A program made the translations under genes and the position numbers. 64,000 nucleotides of DNA, taken from assembly GCA_907163375.1 (NCBI GenBank), contig CAJQUW010012890.1, positions 806,001 to 870,000 on the forward strand, in the 5' to 3' direction. The notes under the pieces were generated by a model. The model was not told the origin of the DNA and did not search any database. It saw only the letters and a program-made list of their open reading frames with translations. Positions 23,995 to 35,636 of the stretch are shown one piece after another (positions within the stretch are counted from its first letter, which is position 1; every line of letters starts with the position of its first letter). This stretch comes from Prostheceraeus crozeri. Its lineage: Eukaryota > Platyhelminthes > Polycladida > Euryleptidae.

Positions 23995-25632
23995 CAGATT
24001 TTTCATGAAAATGGATCACCCTTAAACATCGCCTTAACTTCAACTTTGTCTAACTCCGCCAAACTTGAACGAATTTCTCTGAAATTTGGAAGATATGTCA
24101 GTTGTGCTTACTAATATCATTGTTGGAAATTTCAAGCATGAATATTGAGTTGTGTTCCTGTTATAGATAAAAAAGTAGTAGATAATTTGATCTTCATTTA
24201 TCAATGTTGCACAAAATCATACCTCACTCTTATAAAATTACATTTGTTTCCTTTGTTATGTAATATGTTGTTCTACAAGCCAAAAGCTATCAAGCAAAAC
24301 AAAAATAAAGAAAATCGGTCAATCAGAGCCAGTATAGCACCATTATTCATCAACAATAATGTAACTGCTACATGTGATTAACTGGACTTCATGTTCCATA
24401 GCTTCCTGACTTCGTTGCGGTGGTGTTGGCAGCACTCCTGATTGCTTTCAGATAGAAATCTATCTCTTACCGGTTGAAAACAATACAAAGCACAAATGAA
24501 CAATAACGAGATCGCATTCACAAAAGGCAAAGTGTCAGCCTTGCTAGAACTAGGGTTTTCTTTGCGAGCTACAAGCAAGCGACTAAATGTCCCTTACACA
24601 AATGTGCATCGATGGCATAATGATGATTTTCGACTCTGTCGTAAAGAGGGCTGTGGCCGTCCACGCAAAACATCTAAACGTAGAGACCGCCTAATTTTGA
24701 GATTTGTTAAAGTTGATCCAAGTCTCTCGTTAACTGAGATGGCTGCACTAGACTCGTCTATTTCTAAGTCCACTATTCGTAGAAGACTTATTGAGTCGAA
24801 TTTCAAGAGCTGTAAGAGGCCCTCTCAGATCGAATTATCAGATCAGCATACAAAAAGACGTCTCAGATGGGCAATGAGTCATTGTCACTGGCGAAATCAA
24901 TGGGATCGGGTTGTCTGGTCTGATGAGGCATCAGTCCGTCTGAAGGATAGTGATGGTCGATTGATATTATGGATAAAATCTGATCAGGAAATGCCGAGAC
25001 ATTTATATCGGTGCGACTCTACTGATTTGGGCCGGCATTTGGACCAATGGACGCTCTGAACTTCACATACAGCAAGGAACCATGAATTCTGAACGCTATG
25101 TGAATGTTTTACGAATGAACATTGGCCAAATGACAGATCAACTTGGTGATCCACCGACTTGGTTATTTATGGATGATAATGCTACGTGTCACAGGAGTAG
25201 TAGAGTCAACTTATGCAAGTCTCAATTAGGGCTTAGGACATTATCTTGGCCAGCTCGTTCTCCTGATCTGAATCCCATAGAAAATGTATGGAGTATTCTA
25301 AAACGTAACGTTCGTTCGTTCGTCGCTACCTACAGATGGCGTATTACAACTTGCGTCACTGTTAAAAAGAGAGTGGAGAAAGCTAGATCAGTCAAAAATC
25401 AACGATATCATCGAATCAATGCCTAGACGAATTGGTAATGTCATTGACAATAAGGGTAGGGCCACAAAATATTAGCTTCTTAAGAACCGTTACTGTATCA
25501 TAGCTTATCAGATTATATAAGGACATTTAAATATATTAGGGACATAAAATAACATGAAAAATGCTTTCTGTATCATGCTTATGTTTTATTTAGTCAAATT
25601 TTAGGATGATCCACTTTTTATGAAACGGACTG
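23995..25632 (+). mobile_element. Tc1-family DNA transposon, ~1.64 kb
   Basis: Right end ...TTATGAAACGGACTG followed by TA (25633-25634), a typical Tc1 terminus starting CAGT when read inward. Left end CAGATTTTTCATGAAAATGG after TA (23993-23994), only partly matching the right end, so the left terminus is decayed or slightly misplaced. The total length agrees with the 1.6-kb Tc1 norm, and a Tc1 transposase fills the interior. Confidence 0.75.
24496..25474 (+). pseudogene. Tc1 transposase with two frameshifts
   Basis: N-terminus MNNNEIAFTKGKVSALLELG, then paired helix-turn-helix DNA-binding segments with GCGRPRKTSKRRDR as the GRPR-like linker. The DD34E core is intact: VVWSDEAS (first Asp), FMDDNATCHRS (second Asp), SPDLNPIENVW (Glu). 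The reading frame shifts near 25000-25025, before an IWAGIWTNGR segment, and again near 25345-25370, before the C-terminal SMPRRI...KGRATKY motif. It ends at a TAG near 25474. It would be a cut-and-paste transposase; the two shifts make this copy inactive, but divergence looks modest. Confidence 0.9.
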
Positions 25633-25640
25633 TACATGCA

Positions 25641-25963
25641 CATATCATACAAGTATAAAAAATATAAAGCTATAAAACGATTGGAAGAAGGTTAGAGGTG
25701 TGAATTAGAAATTTGATACTGTTATAATGTAATACGTTGTCATGTTTTATTATTTTTACATAATAGAAAATATTTTTAATCAAATAGGATGTTCGTTGAA
25801 TCTTTCTTTCTTTTCTCTTTTTGATTAAAAATATTTTTTATTGTGTAAGAATAGTAAAACATGACAACGTATTACATTATAACAGTATCAAATTTCTAAT
25901 TCACACCTCTTACCTTCTTCCAATCGTTTTATAGCTTTATATTTTTTATACTTGTATGATATG
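25641..25963. repeat. Palindrome with 144-bp arms
   Basis: Arms 25641-25784 and 25820-25963 are inverted copies with about six mismatches (~96%), separated by 35 bp of T/C-rich sequence. The structure sits 7 bp outside the Tc1 right end. It can form a long hairpin and looks like a MITE or the subterminal part of the enclosing element. Confidence 0.85.
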
Positions 25964-25982
25964 TGGATGTACTTATAACTCC

Positions 25983-26286
25983 AGCTTTTGTATTGCTAGT
26001 CCATTTCTATGTCCTTTGTTTTCATATCTAGTCAGGTCATCATTAAGATGCTATTGGTACTATGTAACCCAATACTACCTGTTCCATAGCCCTTCCCCTT
26101 TTGTATTCAATATTATGTTATTATGACATAGACGTCGGTGTGAATTTTAGATTTTATACTAGACCATTTCCTTCCTTTTTACCTGAAGATAGTTAACGGA
26201 TGTTAAATGAAATTAATTGTAAGAAATAAGAAAAAGAAAATAAAACCACCATCATTCTATATTGGCTCTTTCCAACTACAATCAAA
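25983..26286 (-). repeat. 304-bp inverted repeat, right arm
   Basis: Exact reverse complement of 23527-23830. No simple target duplication flanks the pair. A TAGAACTC motif lies immediately left of the left arm and 31-40 bp right of the right arm. Confidence 0.9.
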
Positions 26287-26556
26287 CAATGAAAAATAGC
26301 CAAGTCAATATATTCATAACTAGAACTCGTCAGACGCGCAGATTCGCAGCATGTATAGAGTGTACATCATTCTGTGAAAGTCTCATTTATGGCCTCGCTT
26401 CCCCCAGTGCAGAAACTCGCTGTGACTGCCGGACTATTTTGTTTTTTTTAACTGAATGGACGATTATGTAATGTACTTTGTCATTCTCTTCTCATTTTTC
26501 CTATCAGAGTTGCGGCGCTAATTAGAAGGTGACGTTTATTAAAGGAAATGCGGTAT

Positions 26557-27295
26557 TTCCATTTCCTCTCTGTGCGGTATGCTTTATTGCACTTAAATGA
26601 CACACAATATCAAAATTAACTATCGACAGATGCAGTTGAGGGCATTAGACGAGTTATAAAGTAAAAGAAATGCCGTGGTTGTCCGAAGTCAGAACAGCTC
26701 AACATCGTGTACGGAGGCAATGGTACCTTCGAAGGCGGTTTATCACTTTAAAAATGCAGAGAAGTCGCCTTAACTTTAGTAGTCAACGTAAGCATTGAGT
26801 CAACCATAGAACGAAAAATGCGATCTTCAGTGATGTTTCGGAACTGTTCTTCGGAACTTTTCGTGGTGAATCTCCGATGAAACCGAGGTGCACATACAAG
26901 ATGTCTTTGAACATTCAACAGTCATGATGGCATGGCAATGCTTCGCATGGCCTTCGAGAAGCATTGTCATTTCTTGAAACGGGACAGAAGATGAATTGTG
27001 AACATAACGTGTCGACTCGGGAGAACAAACTGCTTCGATTTTCAAATATTCATAGCTGCTGTATACAAGGCTGGTCAAAAGTAACGCAAAATATAAATAA
27101 TCTATAATTTTCTTATTATGCAACATTTTGAATAGAACAGAGCATCAAGGGCACTAGCACGCTTGAAGATTTTTAGAATAATAGCTGAAAGTAATACAAT
27201 CATATCTATTCCAAAACTGCATACATGTACAAGTGCATCACAATAAATGTTCAAAATGACCTCCATCATTTTCGGTGACAAGTTAACACTAGGTA
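26557..27295. other. No gene recognised
   Basis: A 99-codon minus-strand open frame (26827-27126) shows scattered motifs but no recognised family. Confidence 0.35.
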
Positions 27296-28026
27296 GCTGT
27301 CACCATTTGTGAAACACTTGGCAATTTTCGTACATTTTCCAGAAAAGAAACTATCTATCAGGATGTCATGAAATTTGAAACATGATTGAGTTCAGAACAT
27401 CAAATTCGATATAAATGTTGAAGTGAGTAGTCACATGATTCAGTGATTGATATCTGAAAGCCTCTACAAAATGATTCATTTTGAAGATACTCATTTTGAA
27501 TCATAAGTCGTGTAAAAGTAGACTTATGTTTTTATAAGTAACTTATCATAAGGCACTTATAATTCACGAAGTGAGACAAGTACATAAGTTATAAGTAAAA
27601 TAGCTGAGAAACCTATGACAAGCCATAAGTGAAAAACATAAGTTTCTTATCATAAGTATTTTTTATAAGTGAAACGGAACATAAGTTTTTAGACTAAATA
27701 CTTATAACGTATCATAAGTTTTTCATAAGTGAAACAGGCTCCTGAACTCACTCATGTTTCAAATTTCATGGCATTCTGACAAATAGTTTTTTTTTATGCA
27801 AAAGAAAATGTACGAAAATTTCTAAATGTTTCACAATTCATAGATATTTCTTGAATTTAACCATTGGATTCCGATGAGAATCCCTTAATCTTACCTATAA
27901 CCGAAAGCGACTGGCTGTGACATTCAATAATTTGATTTTTGCATTCAGCGTTTCAAGATCTATAAATCCGTGCTATTAAACCCTTTGAGCGCGAATTTAG
28001 GAAGAAAGTGTCAGGAGCTCCCGGAC
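27296..28026 (+). repeat. Fold-back family FB-1 copy, left terminus missing, with internal insertion
   Basis: Begins inside the left arm (GTGAAACACTTGGCAATTTT) and runs through the right arm to GGAGCTCCCGGAC, then TA at 28027. Its centre is replaced or expanded by the ATAAGT-rich segment at ~27500-27735. Confidence 0.75.
27500..27735. repeat. Cluster of ATAAGT/ACTTAT motifs
   Basis: About twenty copies of ATAAGT or its complement in ~235 bp, in both orientations, including ACTTATGATAAG-like pairs. It interrupts an FB-1 copy, so it is probably an inserted MITE with subterminal repeats. Confidence 0.7.
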
Positions 28027-28486
28027 TAGCAGATGTGACGCCCTGATCCTGTGAGAAAATAGGTTAATCGTAGCACGCTGACCTTGGCCTCTTTCCGGAA
28101 CATCACCAACTCTTTTCAAATGGACAGCGCCCTCTGAAACTAACCAACTGTTCGTCTATAGTCAATTCAGATTCAACCGAGCAGTTAGGTCGAAATTTAG
28201 TCATAACTTCTTAAAAAAAGCAGCGCAAAGCTGAAATTTGTCTTTCTTTCACTAAGATAATGTAAGAATCTAAGATAATGTTGAAGTTGAGTGAATCGAT
28301 TTCTGGCAATGGCGTCATTGAAGATTGGCCTTCCCTCAGCCGCACGCCATAGGTCAGTCACTCCTGTTTTGTTCTCATGCTAATAAATTATTATCTATTC
28401 ATTGTAAATACATTGGTATAAATTCAAATTCTCCTCGATGATCAATGACGCGGGTACATGTGAAATAAATAATTATTTGTGCCACT
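28027..28486. other. No gene recognised
   Basis: Single-copy-looking AT-rich DNA. 28479-28486 (GTGCCACT) is the left target duplication of the next element. Confidence 0.4.
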
Positions 28487-29622
28487 CACAGAATTAGATT
28501 AATCTGCGCGCGCTTCGGTTTCCTAGAAAGGAATAGTTATATGTAGCCTTAATATCGAAGTGGCCCATCACAGAATTAGACAACTTGCTCCTTCTCGAAT
28601 GGATAATTCGTGTTTCACTTGCTATTGGAAATGGCAAACAATAAGCTGTCAGCAGAGGACACCAGAGCCAATGAGAGATACGTGCGTGCTGTGATATCAC
28701 TTCGCACCAGGGATGCGGAGTCGGAGTCCCGGAGTCCCGGAGTCGTATCATTTTTGCTGATAGATTCATCATTTTCATAAATGATAGGACTCCGGACTCC
28801 GGCCTATAACTAGACCAGAAATATAATACAAATAAATTACTTATTCTCGTGCATATAGCTGTCACTGTCTTGATATCACCTTTCTCTGTCAAACAAAAGT
28901 ACAGAGACACTGCTGCATGCAAAGCTTGAAATAGTTGAAGGAATGACCCGTGATAGTAAAAAAGGGATTGTCTTTTCACTCGGTGATTTAGCAAAGAAGA
29001 CAAGCCTTCCTAGACTCGATCACACCTACGCGCACCAAAGGTCACATCAGAGACAAAAATGAAATGCTAGTTTGTTTGAGAACATTATCCTCTTACCCTC
29101 ACGTTAATCGTGTGTGATGGGTCCTCTAAAGCGCATATTAAAATCGAAAGTGTACTCATTTTTTTGAGAAGGATGGAGATTTTCCTGCAGAATATCTCTC
29201 TTCCTGCAGAAACTCATTTTTCCGAGAAAACACACATCGTCTAGCTAACATTCGATTCAGTGTATGTACTATGCAGTAAGGAATGGTGAGAAGACGATAG
29301 TGGAATCATCAAGTAAAGGAATTTTCGCATGCCTGCTCCTTTTTTTGATAATGATCGGAAGGGAAATAATCCATAAAAACATTATGGAGAAAACTTGTGC
29401 GCAAAGATCTGAATTCCTCGAATTTGAAGGAATTGTGGCAATTGAAGTACTTTGCTTGAACTCACATTAATCCGCAAGCGACGCACCACTTTTTTTCCTA
29501 TATCTGTAAGGTATTAGGAATTCTTTTTTGCCCACTTAATAAGTTCCTCGATGTGCCGTCGATTTCGCATTAATCACACTTCGACCAAACCAAGGCAGAT
29601 AAACAAAATTTTTAATTCTGTG
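28487..29622. mobile_element. hAT-type MITE, copy A, with insertion
   Basis: Ends CACAGAATTA and TAATTCTGTG. Flanking octamers GTGCCACT / GTTCCACT match at 7 of 8 bases. It is colinear with copy B (38568-39156) but ~550 bp longer, because a segment around 28716-29030 (a CAGGGATGCGGAGTC..., GAGTCCCGG-rich stretch) is present only here. Non-coding; the open frame at 28494-29003 is not preserved in copy B. Confidence 0.8.
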
Positions 29623-30462
29623 GTTCCACTATTTTCTTAGAACTCCCAACCAATCTTCGCGATAATATACGCGCGTCTCAATGCTTCTATTCCAGGTACC
29701 AGGGCCATTCAACAAAGTTCAAAAATCGTTTAGTATGACAACTTTGTTATGATTGATTACAGCAATTCTACAGCGAGTTGTTATGAAGTGGGGTGAATCA
29801 CAACCCATGGTTAACCATGTCGCTTTTTTCTTCGCAAAGTAGGGCTAAGATATTGCAATGTCAAACATATAATTACGACATCAAATTTTATAGCAGTCGC
29901 TATTTAGAAATACTGTAAACTAGATCTGGAAACTTAACAATAAGTGAAAGTTTTGAAATACGCCAAGACTTCTGCGGCACCTGTATTCCTTGTATTTTGA
30001 AAATCTTACGGAATCCCTTAGTGGTCAAAGTGGGTAAGACAGGTGGTAAGACAGTGGGTAAGTTTTGCTTGATTAGTTCATCGGTGCAGATATCACATAT
30101 TTTTTTCATGATGTATTTCAATTTCATCTCTCAAGACATCAAGTTGTCAAGTCCTTTAGTCAGATATCCATGTATCTTGAATTTAAGAAAATCAATGTAC
30201 ACTACGATTTGGGAAATCAATTAGTCCGGGAGCTCCTGACACTTTCTTTCTAAATTCGAGCACAAACGGAATGGATTTGTTAAATCTTGAAACCCTGAAT
30301 ACAAAAACTACAAAGCATGGATTTGTTAAATCTAGAAACGCTGAATACAAAAATCAAATTCTTGTGTGTCACAGCCAGTGGCGTTCGGTTATAGGTAAGG
30401 TTAAAGGATTTCCATTGGAATCTAATGGTAAAATTCAAGAAATACATGTATCTATGGATTGT
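29380..30462 (+). repeat. Left arm of a ~1.08-kb inverted duplication
   Basis: Reverse complement of 32311-33366 at roughly 95% by eye. It includes the right end of hAT MITE copy A, unique DNA (29623-30221) and the left terminus of an FB-1 element with an unusual partial duplication (AATGGATTTGTTAAATC repeated at 30270 and 30318). Both arms share that duplication, so they are copies of each other rather than independent family members. Confidence 0.88.
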
Positions 30463-31070
30463 GAAACACTTGGCAATTTCAGTACATTTCCTTTTGCAGA
30501 AAAGAAACTATTTATTAGAATGCCATGAAATTTGAAACATGATTGAGTTCAGAGCATCAACTTTGATAAAATAGTTGAAGCGAGTCACAAGATTCAGTAT
30601 TTGATGTTTGAGAGCCTCTTTTTTTGTCAAAACATGAAATTTACCCATTTTTCACAAAATTTAATTTTTACAAAATTACCCATTCAAGAATTTATTTTTT
30701 GTATTCAGCGTTTCAAGATTTAACAAATCCATGCTATTAAGCCCTTTTTGAGCGAATTTAGGAAGAAAGAAAACATTGATTTTCTAAAATTCAAGATACA
30801 TAGATATTTGATTAAAGGACTTTACAACTTGATGTCTTTAGAAATGAAATCGAAATACATTATGTTAAAAATATGTGATATCTACACCGATTGACTTACA
30901 TGTACTTCAACTTTTATATCGAAGTTGATGTTCTGAACTCAATCATGTTTCACATTTCATGGCATTCTGACAAATAGTTTCTTTTCTGCAAAAGAAAATG
31001 TACGAAAATTGCTAAATGTTTCACAATCCATAGATACTTCTTGAATTTAACCATTGGATTCCAATGGGAT
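30224..31070 (+). repeat. FB-1 fold-back element, right end lost
   Basis: Starts GTCCGGGAGCTCCTGACAC after TA (30222-30223). It runs through the family centre and much of the right arm and breaks off after CCATTGGATTCCAATGGGAT. Confidence 0.75.
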
Positions 31071-32275
31071 GATCGATGAAGATTCGAGATTCAAATGATC
31101 GAAAAAGTAATTTGATATTCCATTTCTGCCAAAGATTTACAGTCGCAAAAGATTCAAAAAATATTTGTGCGTTGTTGAAGATATTTGTCTGCTCTAAGAA
31201 TTTTATAATAACTTTCCGTCTCTTGCTGCTGCATTTTGAGGAGACATTGACCCAAACGGATTCGGCTTCGACTCTCAGCTTCCTTCGCAAAGCCATAAAT
31301 AGTCATCATATTTCATCTCTACTCTATGAATTGGCATTCCGATGTATAGGGTTCCTCTCCTATTTTCTGAAATATCATTCCTTTATTTTCAAATCTTGAA
31401 TTCGAAATACAAGGTGCGTCAGAAGTAGCCGTCGATTTTTAAAGCATTTCTTTAAGTGTTTCTTGAAGTATTTTTTAACTACCGGTATTTGTTTTACTCT
31501 TTAATATTTGAGAACAGTGTCAAATGCTGCGCAAGTTTTTATATTTAACAAATATGACAGATTCACTGTCTTATATTGTCAAAATGACCACCATCCTCGT
31601 TCATGTACTGAAAAATTCTCTGATGAAGGTAGTCACTAATTTTGGATCAAAGTTCTCTGTCGAAAGATTGGAACGCTTCTCGGAGAGAATTTTCCAGCAT
31701 ATCAAGCAGTTACACGTAGTCAGCAGTTACACGTAGTCAGTAAAGAAGTATGGCCCGATGACATTAGTTGAAACACATAATTTGTTACATTAAATACATT
31801 AATAGTTGAACATAATCAAGCCCAAAACATGATGTCAGGGCTATTCACGGATTCCTGGAAAACTTCGTGACGGTTCTCTTCCGAATGATAAACGCAATTA
31901 TGTCTATGTCCTCATTGGTCCAGGGGCCTACTTCAATTTGAGGTAACTAACCTTAGGATTCTTAGAAATGACGTTAGTGCATTTCAAAGTTGAGGCGAGG
32001 TTCATTAAGATGACGCTAGGTCCCCTAAAACATCTGAGGTGGTGACTCAGCATCAAGAGAAACTTATGTACGTCATTCGCTTATATTTGTGCTCGTGATA
32101 TTCGTAGATTTTCGTTTCCGACACTCATTTTGCAGTAAATGAAATCTTCTTCAAGGTGCTATTTCAATGAAAGTTCGCAACCTTGCTACCTAAAGGCTAG
32201 GTACCTAACGTCATGGAAAAAGATTAAGGTGGATAAGCGTATTTCAATCTGAAGGGAGCATTATCTTAATGTACT
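31071..32275. other. No gene recognised; motif-rich tail
   Basis: 31071-31900 has no recognised gene. 31910-32275 holds several CTAGGT/ACCTAACGTCAT motifs (about 31930-32030 and 32190-32220), which may be a decayed MITE. Confidence 0.4.
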
Positions 32276-33387
32276 TTAAGGGACCTCGCTAGGTACCTCT
32301 TCTGCAAGAGACAATCCATAGATACATGTATTTCTTGAATTTTACCATTGGATTCCAATGGAAATCCTTTAGCCTTACCTATACCGAACGCCACTGGCTG
32401 TGACACACAAGAATTTGATTTTTGTATTCAGCGTTTCTAGATTTAACAAATCCATGCCTTGTAGTTTTTGTATTCAGGGTTTCAAGATTTAACAAATCCA
32501 TTCCGTTTGTGCTCGAATTTAGAAAGAAAGTGTCAGGAGCTCCCGGACTAATTGATTTCCCAAATCGTAGTGTACATTGATTTTCTTAAATTCAAGATAC
32601 ATGGATATCTGATTAAAGTACTTGACAACTTGATGTCTTGAGAGATGAAATTGAAATACATCATGAAAAAATATGTGATATCTGCACCGATGAACTAATC
32701 AAGCAACTTATTGTCTTACCCACTCCACCAAGGGATTCCGTAAGATTTTCAAAATACAAGGAATACAGGTGCTTGAATTTTGGCGTATTTCAAAACTTTC
32801 ACTTATTGTTAAGTTTCCAGATCTAGTTTACAGTATTTCTAAATAGCGACTGCTATAAAATTTGATGTCGTAATTATATGTTTGACATTGCAATATCTTA
32901 GCCCCTACTTTGCGAAGAAAAAAGCGACATGGTTAACCATGGGTTGTGATTCACCCCACTTCATAACAACTCGCTGTAGAATTGCTGTAATCAATCATAA
33001 CAAAGTTGTCATACTAAACGATTTTTGAACTTTGTTGAATGACCCTGGTACCTGGAATAGAAGCATTGAGACGCGCGTATATTATCGCGAAGATTGGTTG
33101 GGAGTTCTACGAAAATAGTGGAACCACAGAATTAAAAATTTTGTTTATCTGCTTTGGTTTGGTAGAAGTGTGATTAATGCGAAATCGACGGCACATCGAG
33201 GAACTTGTTAAGTGGGAAAAAAAGAATTCCTAATACCTTACAGATGTAGGAAAAAAGTGGTGCGTCGCTTGCAGATTAATGTGAGTTCAAGCAAAGTACT
33301 TCAATTGCCACAATTCCTTCAAATTCGAGGAATTCAGATCTTTGCGCACAAGTTTTCTCCATAATGGTACCTAGCGAGGTCCCTTAA
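32276..33387. repeat. Perfect 22-bp inverted repeat bracketing the right arm
   Basis: 32276-32297 (TTAAGGGACCTCGCTAGGTA...) is the exact reverse complement of 33366-33387. The interval between them is almost exactly the right arm of the inverted duplication. Confidence 0.85.
32311..33366 (-). repeat. Right arm of the ~1.08-kb inverted duplication
   Basis: Inverted copy of 29380-30462. It contains, in reverse, the FB-1 terminus (to 32548, then TA), unique DNA, and only the right portion of the hAT MITE, truncated at 33366. Confidence 0.88.
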
Positions 33388-33496
33388 GGTATTTAACCAA
33401 ATATCAAACAATTCAATGCCTCTGTCTGTCACGAGGTCAAATAGATATCTTACCTAACGTAATGAATATACACCATTAAAAGTAAGCCTCAAATTC

Positions 33497-33769
33497 ATGA
33501 ATGAATCTGAAGACGATAGAAATGAAGATTTCGACAAAGATGAGCGTCGAGCGATTGAAGAAGTAGACCAAAAAGAGGCGATGGTAACCCGGAGCTCAGT
33601 GTTTGCAAGCATCAAGCAAAAGTTGCATAAAAAATTGAGCAACAGCCTTAGAAGAGACGAAGTGAGATACAGCATGAAGGGCCATGATAGAGAGAGCCTC
33701 CGACTTACGAAAGCATGGGAAAGAAGGGACCAGTGTCTTTTGACTAAGCTCAGTTGCAGAGAGTATTAG
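33497..33769 (+). CDS. Doubtful charged open frame, unrecognised
   Basis: About 90 codons, MNESEDDRNEDFDKDERRAI..., highly charged, ending exactly where an FB-1 element begins. No domain is recognised. A further open stretch (34705-34905) follows on the far side of the insertion with unrelated-looking composition. It could be a host exon remnant, or chance. Confidence 0.2.
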   Translation: MNESEDDRNEDFDKDERRAIEEVDQKEAMVTRSSVFASIKQKLHKKLSNSLRRDEVRYSMKGHDRESLRLTKAWERRDQCLLTKLSCREY

Positions 33770-34701
33770 GACGGGAGCTCCTGACACTTTCTTCCTAAAT
33801 TCGAGCACAAAGGGCTTAATAGCATGGATTTGTTAAATCTAGAAACGCTGAATACAAAAATCAAATTCTTGTGTGTCACAGTCAGTCGCGTTCGGTATAG
33901 GTAAGGTTAAATGATTTCCATTGGAATCCAATGGTAAAATTCAAGAAATATATGTATCTATGGATTGTGAAGCACTTGCAATTTCAGTACATTTCCTTTT
34001 GCAGAAAAGAAACTATTTATTAGAATGCCATGAAATTTGAAACATGATTGAGTTCAGAGCATCAACTTTGATAAAAATTTGAAGTGAGTCACAAGATTTA
34101 ATATTTGATGTTTGAGAGCCTCTACAAAATGGGTAAAATCGCCAAAATGAGACATGAGAAACATGAGAAATTCACCCATTTTTCACAAAATTTAATTTTT
34201 ACAAAATTATCCATTCAAGAATTTATTTTTTGTATTCAGCGTTTCAAGATTTAAAATTTCATCAGCGTTCAAGGTAAATGAGTAAGTTTCATGTTTTGAC
34301 TTAATTTTGGCGAATTGACTCATGTTGTAGAGGCTCTCAGACATCAAATACCAGATCATGTGACTCACTTCAACTTTACATTGAAGTTGATGCTCTGAAC
34401 TCAATCATGCTTCAAATTTCGTGGCATTCTGATAAATACAATAATAATAAGTAACAATTAATAGTTTCTTTTCTGCAAAGGAAAATGTACGAAAATTGCA
34501 AGTGCTTCACAATCCATAGATATTTCTTGAATTTTACCATTGGATTCCAATGGGAATCCTTCAAACTTACCTATTCCAAAAGCGACTGGCTGTGACACTC
34601 AAGAATTTGATCTTTGTATTCAGTGTTTCAAGATCTACAAATCCGTGCTATTTAGCCCTTTGTGCGCGATTTTAGGAAGAAAGTGTCAGTAGCTCCCGGA
34701 C
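33769..34701. mobile_element. Complete FB-1 fold-back element (reference copy)
   Basis: 933 bp made almost wholly of two inverted arms of ~400 bp around a short centre. The left terminus GGACGGGAGCTCCTGACAC follows TA (33767-33768) and the right terminus is GCTCCCGGAC. Non-coding. The arms carry the family hallmarks: a GAATACAAAAATCAAATTCT block, TGGAATCCAATGG and AACATGATTGAGTTCAGAGC. The TA flank suggests mobilisation by a Tc1/mariner-like enzyme, but no autonomous partner is seen. Confidence 0.85.
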
Positions 34702-35636
34702 GATATGGGTGGGAAAGTTCCTCCAAAGGACTCCATCGATCATCTGATAGAAGGCTGCAAGAACTCGGAAGCTCTCAGTCTATACGGAGGCAATGGAGCA
34801 TTACGGAACGGAGAAACATCCAAAATAACCCTCTTCATACCAAAGACTTCGATTGGGAGGCTTTGCGCCACGTTTCTTGTTTTTGGGATTTTTGATTTCT
34901 TATGAGTACCTCGCACCTTTTTCTTGGAATTAAAATAAGAATATATACCAAGATATCGGATTTCAACATAGTCTAGTTCGTCCTATAGAAGCATTTTTTG
35001 CCATAGAAATGGAGGCATGAGCAAATTAGCGAGCTTACCTCCGCCCGCGGTGATATTGCTGTTGTGGTGGTTGCGGTGAGCACTGGCAGGCCCGGTGTGA
35101 ATGCCCATGAAGAGTCCGAGAGAGCACCTCGCTGAAGACTTATCGCCGCCCGAGAAAGAAAAAACACCACATTAGAACTATTCAATGATAAGAATTGTAG
35201 AAAATTAAATTCCATCCCACTTGCTCAATTCTCATCAGTGCTCACGGTTGGAGCAGCTGTTCTACGAATCAAGAAGTGGGGAAGAATTCCCACGAGAGAG
35301 GACAATGAGGCACGCACTTGGAAAATTGCATTCAAACTTCATAAAAATTGTCTTCATAAAAATGACTTGAGTTGAACTATAAACAGCCACTCTCAGACGA
35401 TATCTTGAAATTCATGGAGAAATATTGTCGATGCATAAAATATCAATTCATATAAAGTCCCAAATATATCGATAGGAGTTAGTACAGTACTAGCCATTCT
35501 CTTACCTCCTATCCATTATGCGCATTAAATTTGCTTAGCACAATGATATGTACAAAAATATTTCAGATTAGTACTGCAGTCGAGACTTAATAATAACGAA
35601 CCCTTTTGTTTCAAACATAGGGAATCGATTTGTAAT
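34702..35636. other. No firm gene; possible exon noted separately
   Basis: Open frames at 34705-34905 have no recognised motif. The region 35039-35131 (minus strand) is a possible exon. Confidence 0.4.
35039..35131 (-). CDS. Possible internal exon (unrecognised protein)
   Basis: A 93-bp minus-strand block, more GC-rich than its surroundings. It is bounded by an acceptor-like TCTTCAG preceded by a T-rich tract and a consensus donor GTAAG. One frame is open across it and encodes a Ser/His/Pro/Gln-rich peptide (CSPQPPQQQYHRG). No neighbouring exon was identified, so the call rests on splice-site fit and composition only. Confidence 0.25.

Larger units (their letters stand above)
23122..26556. 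mobile_element. Nested inverted-repeat structure containing a Tc1 element
   Basis: Outermost inverted motif: GCCGCATTTCCTTGAATAAA near 23122 against an inverted partner near 26531-26556. Inside lie a family-B repeat (23330-23526, resuming at ~26315), the 304-bp arms (23527-23830 and 25983-26286), a Tc1 element (23995-25632) and a palindrome (25641-25963). The layers suggest successive insertions. The outermost boundary is weakly supported. Confidence 0.45.

Noticed and set aside
28494-29003. 169-codon minus-strand frame
   Set aside because: It lies inside hAT MITE copy A, spans a later insertion and is not preserved in copy B.
31076-31399. 107-codon frame
   Set aside because: It starts at the broken edge of an FB-1 element. 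No domain, and composition like the surrounding AT-rich DNA.
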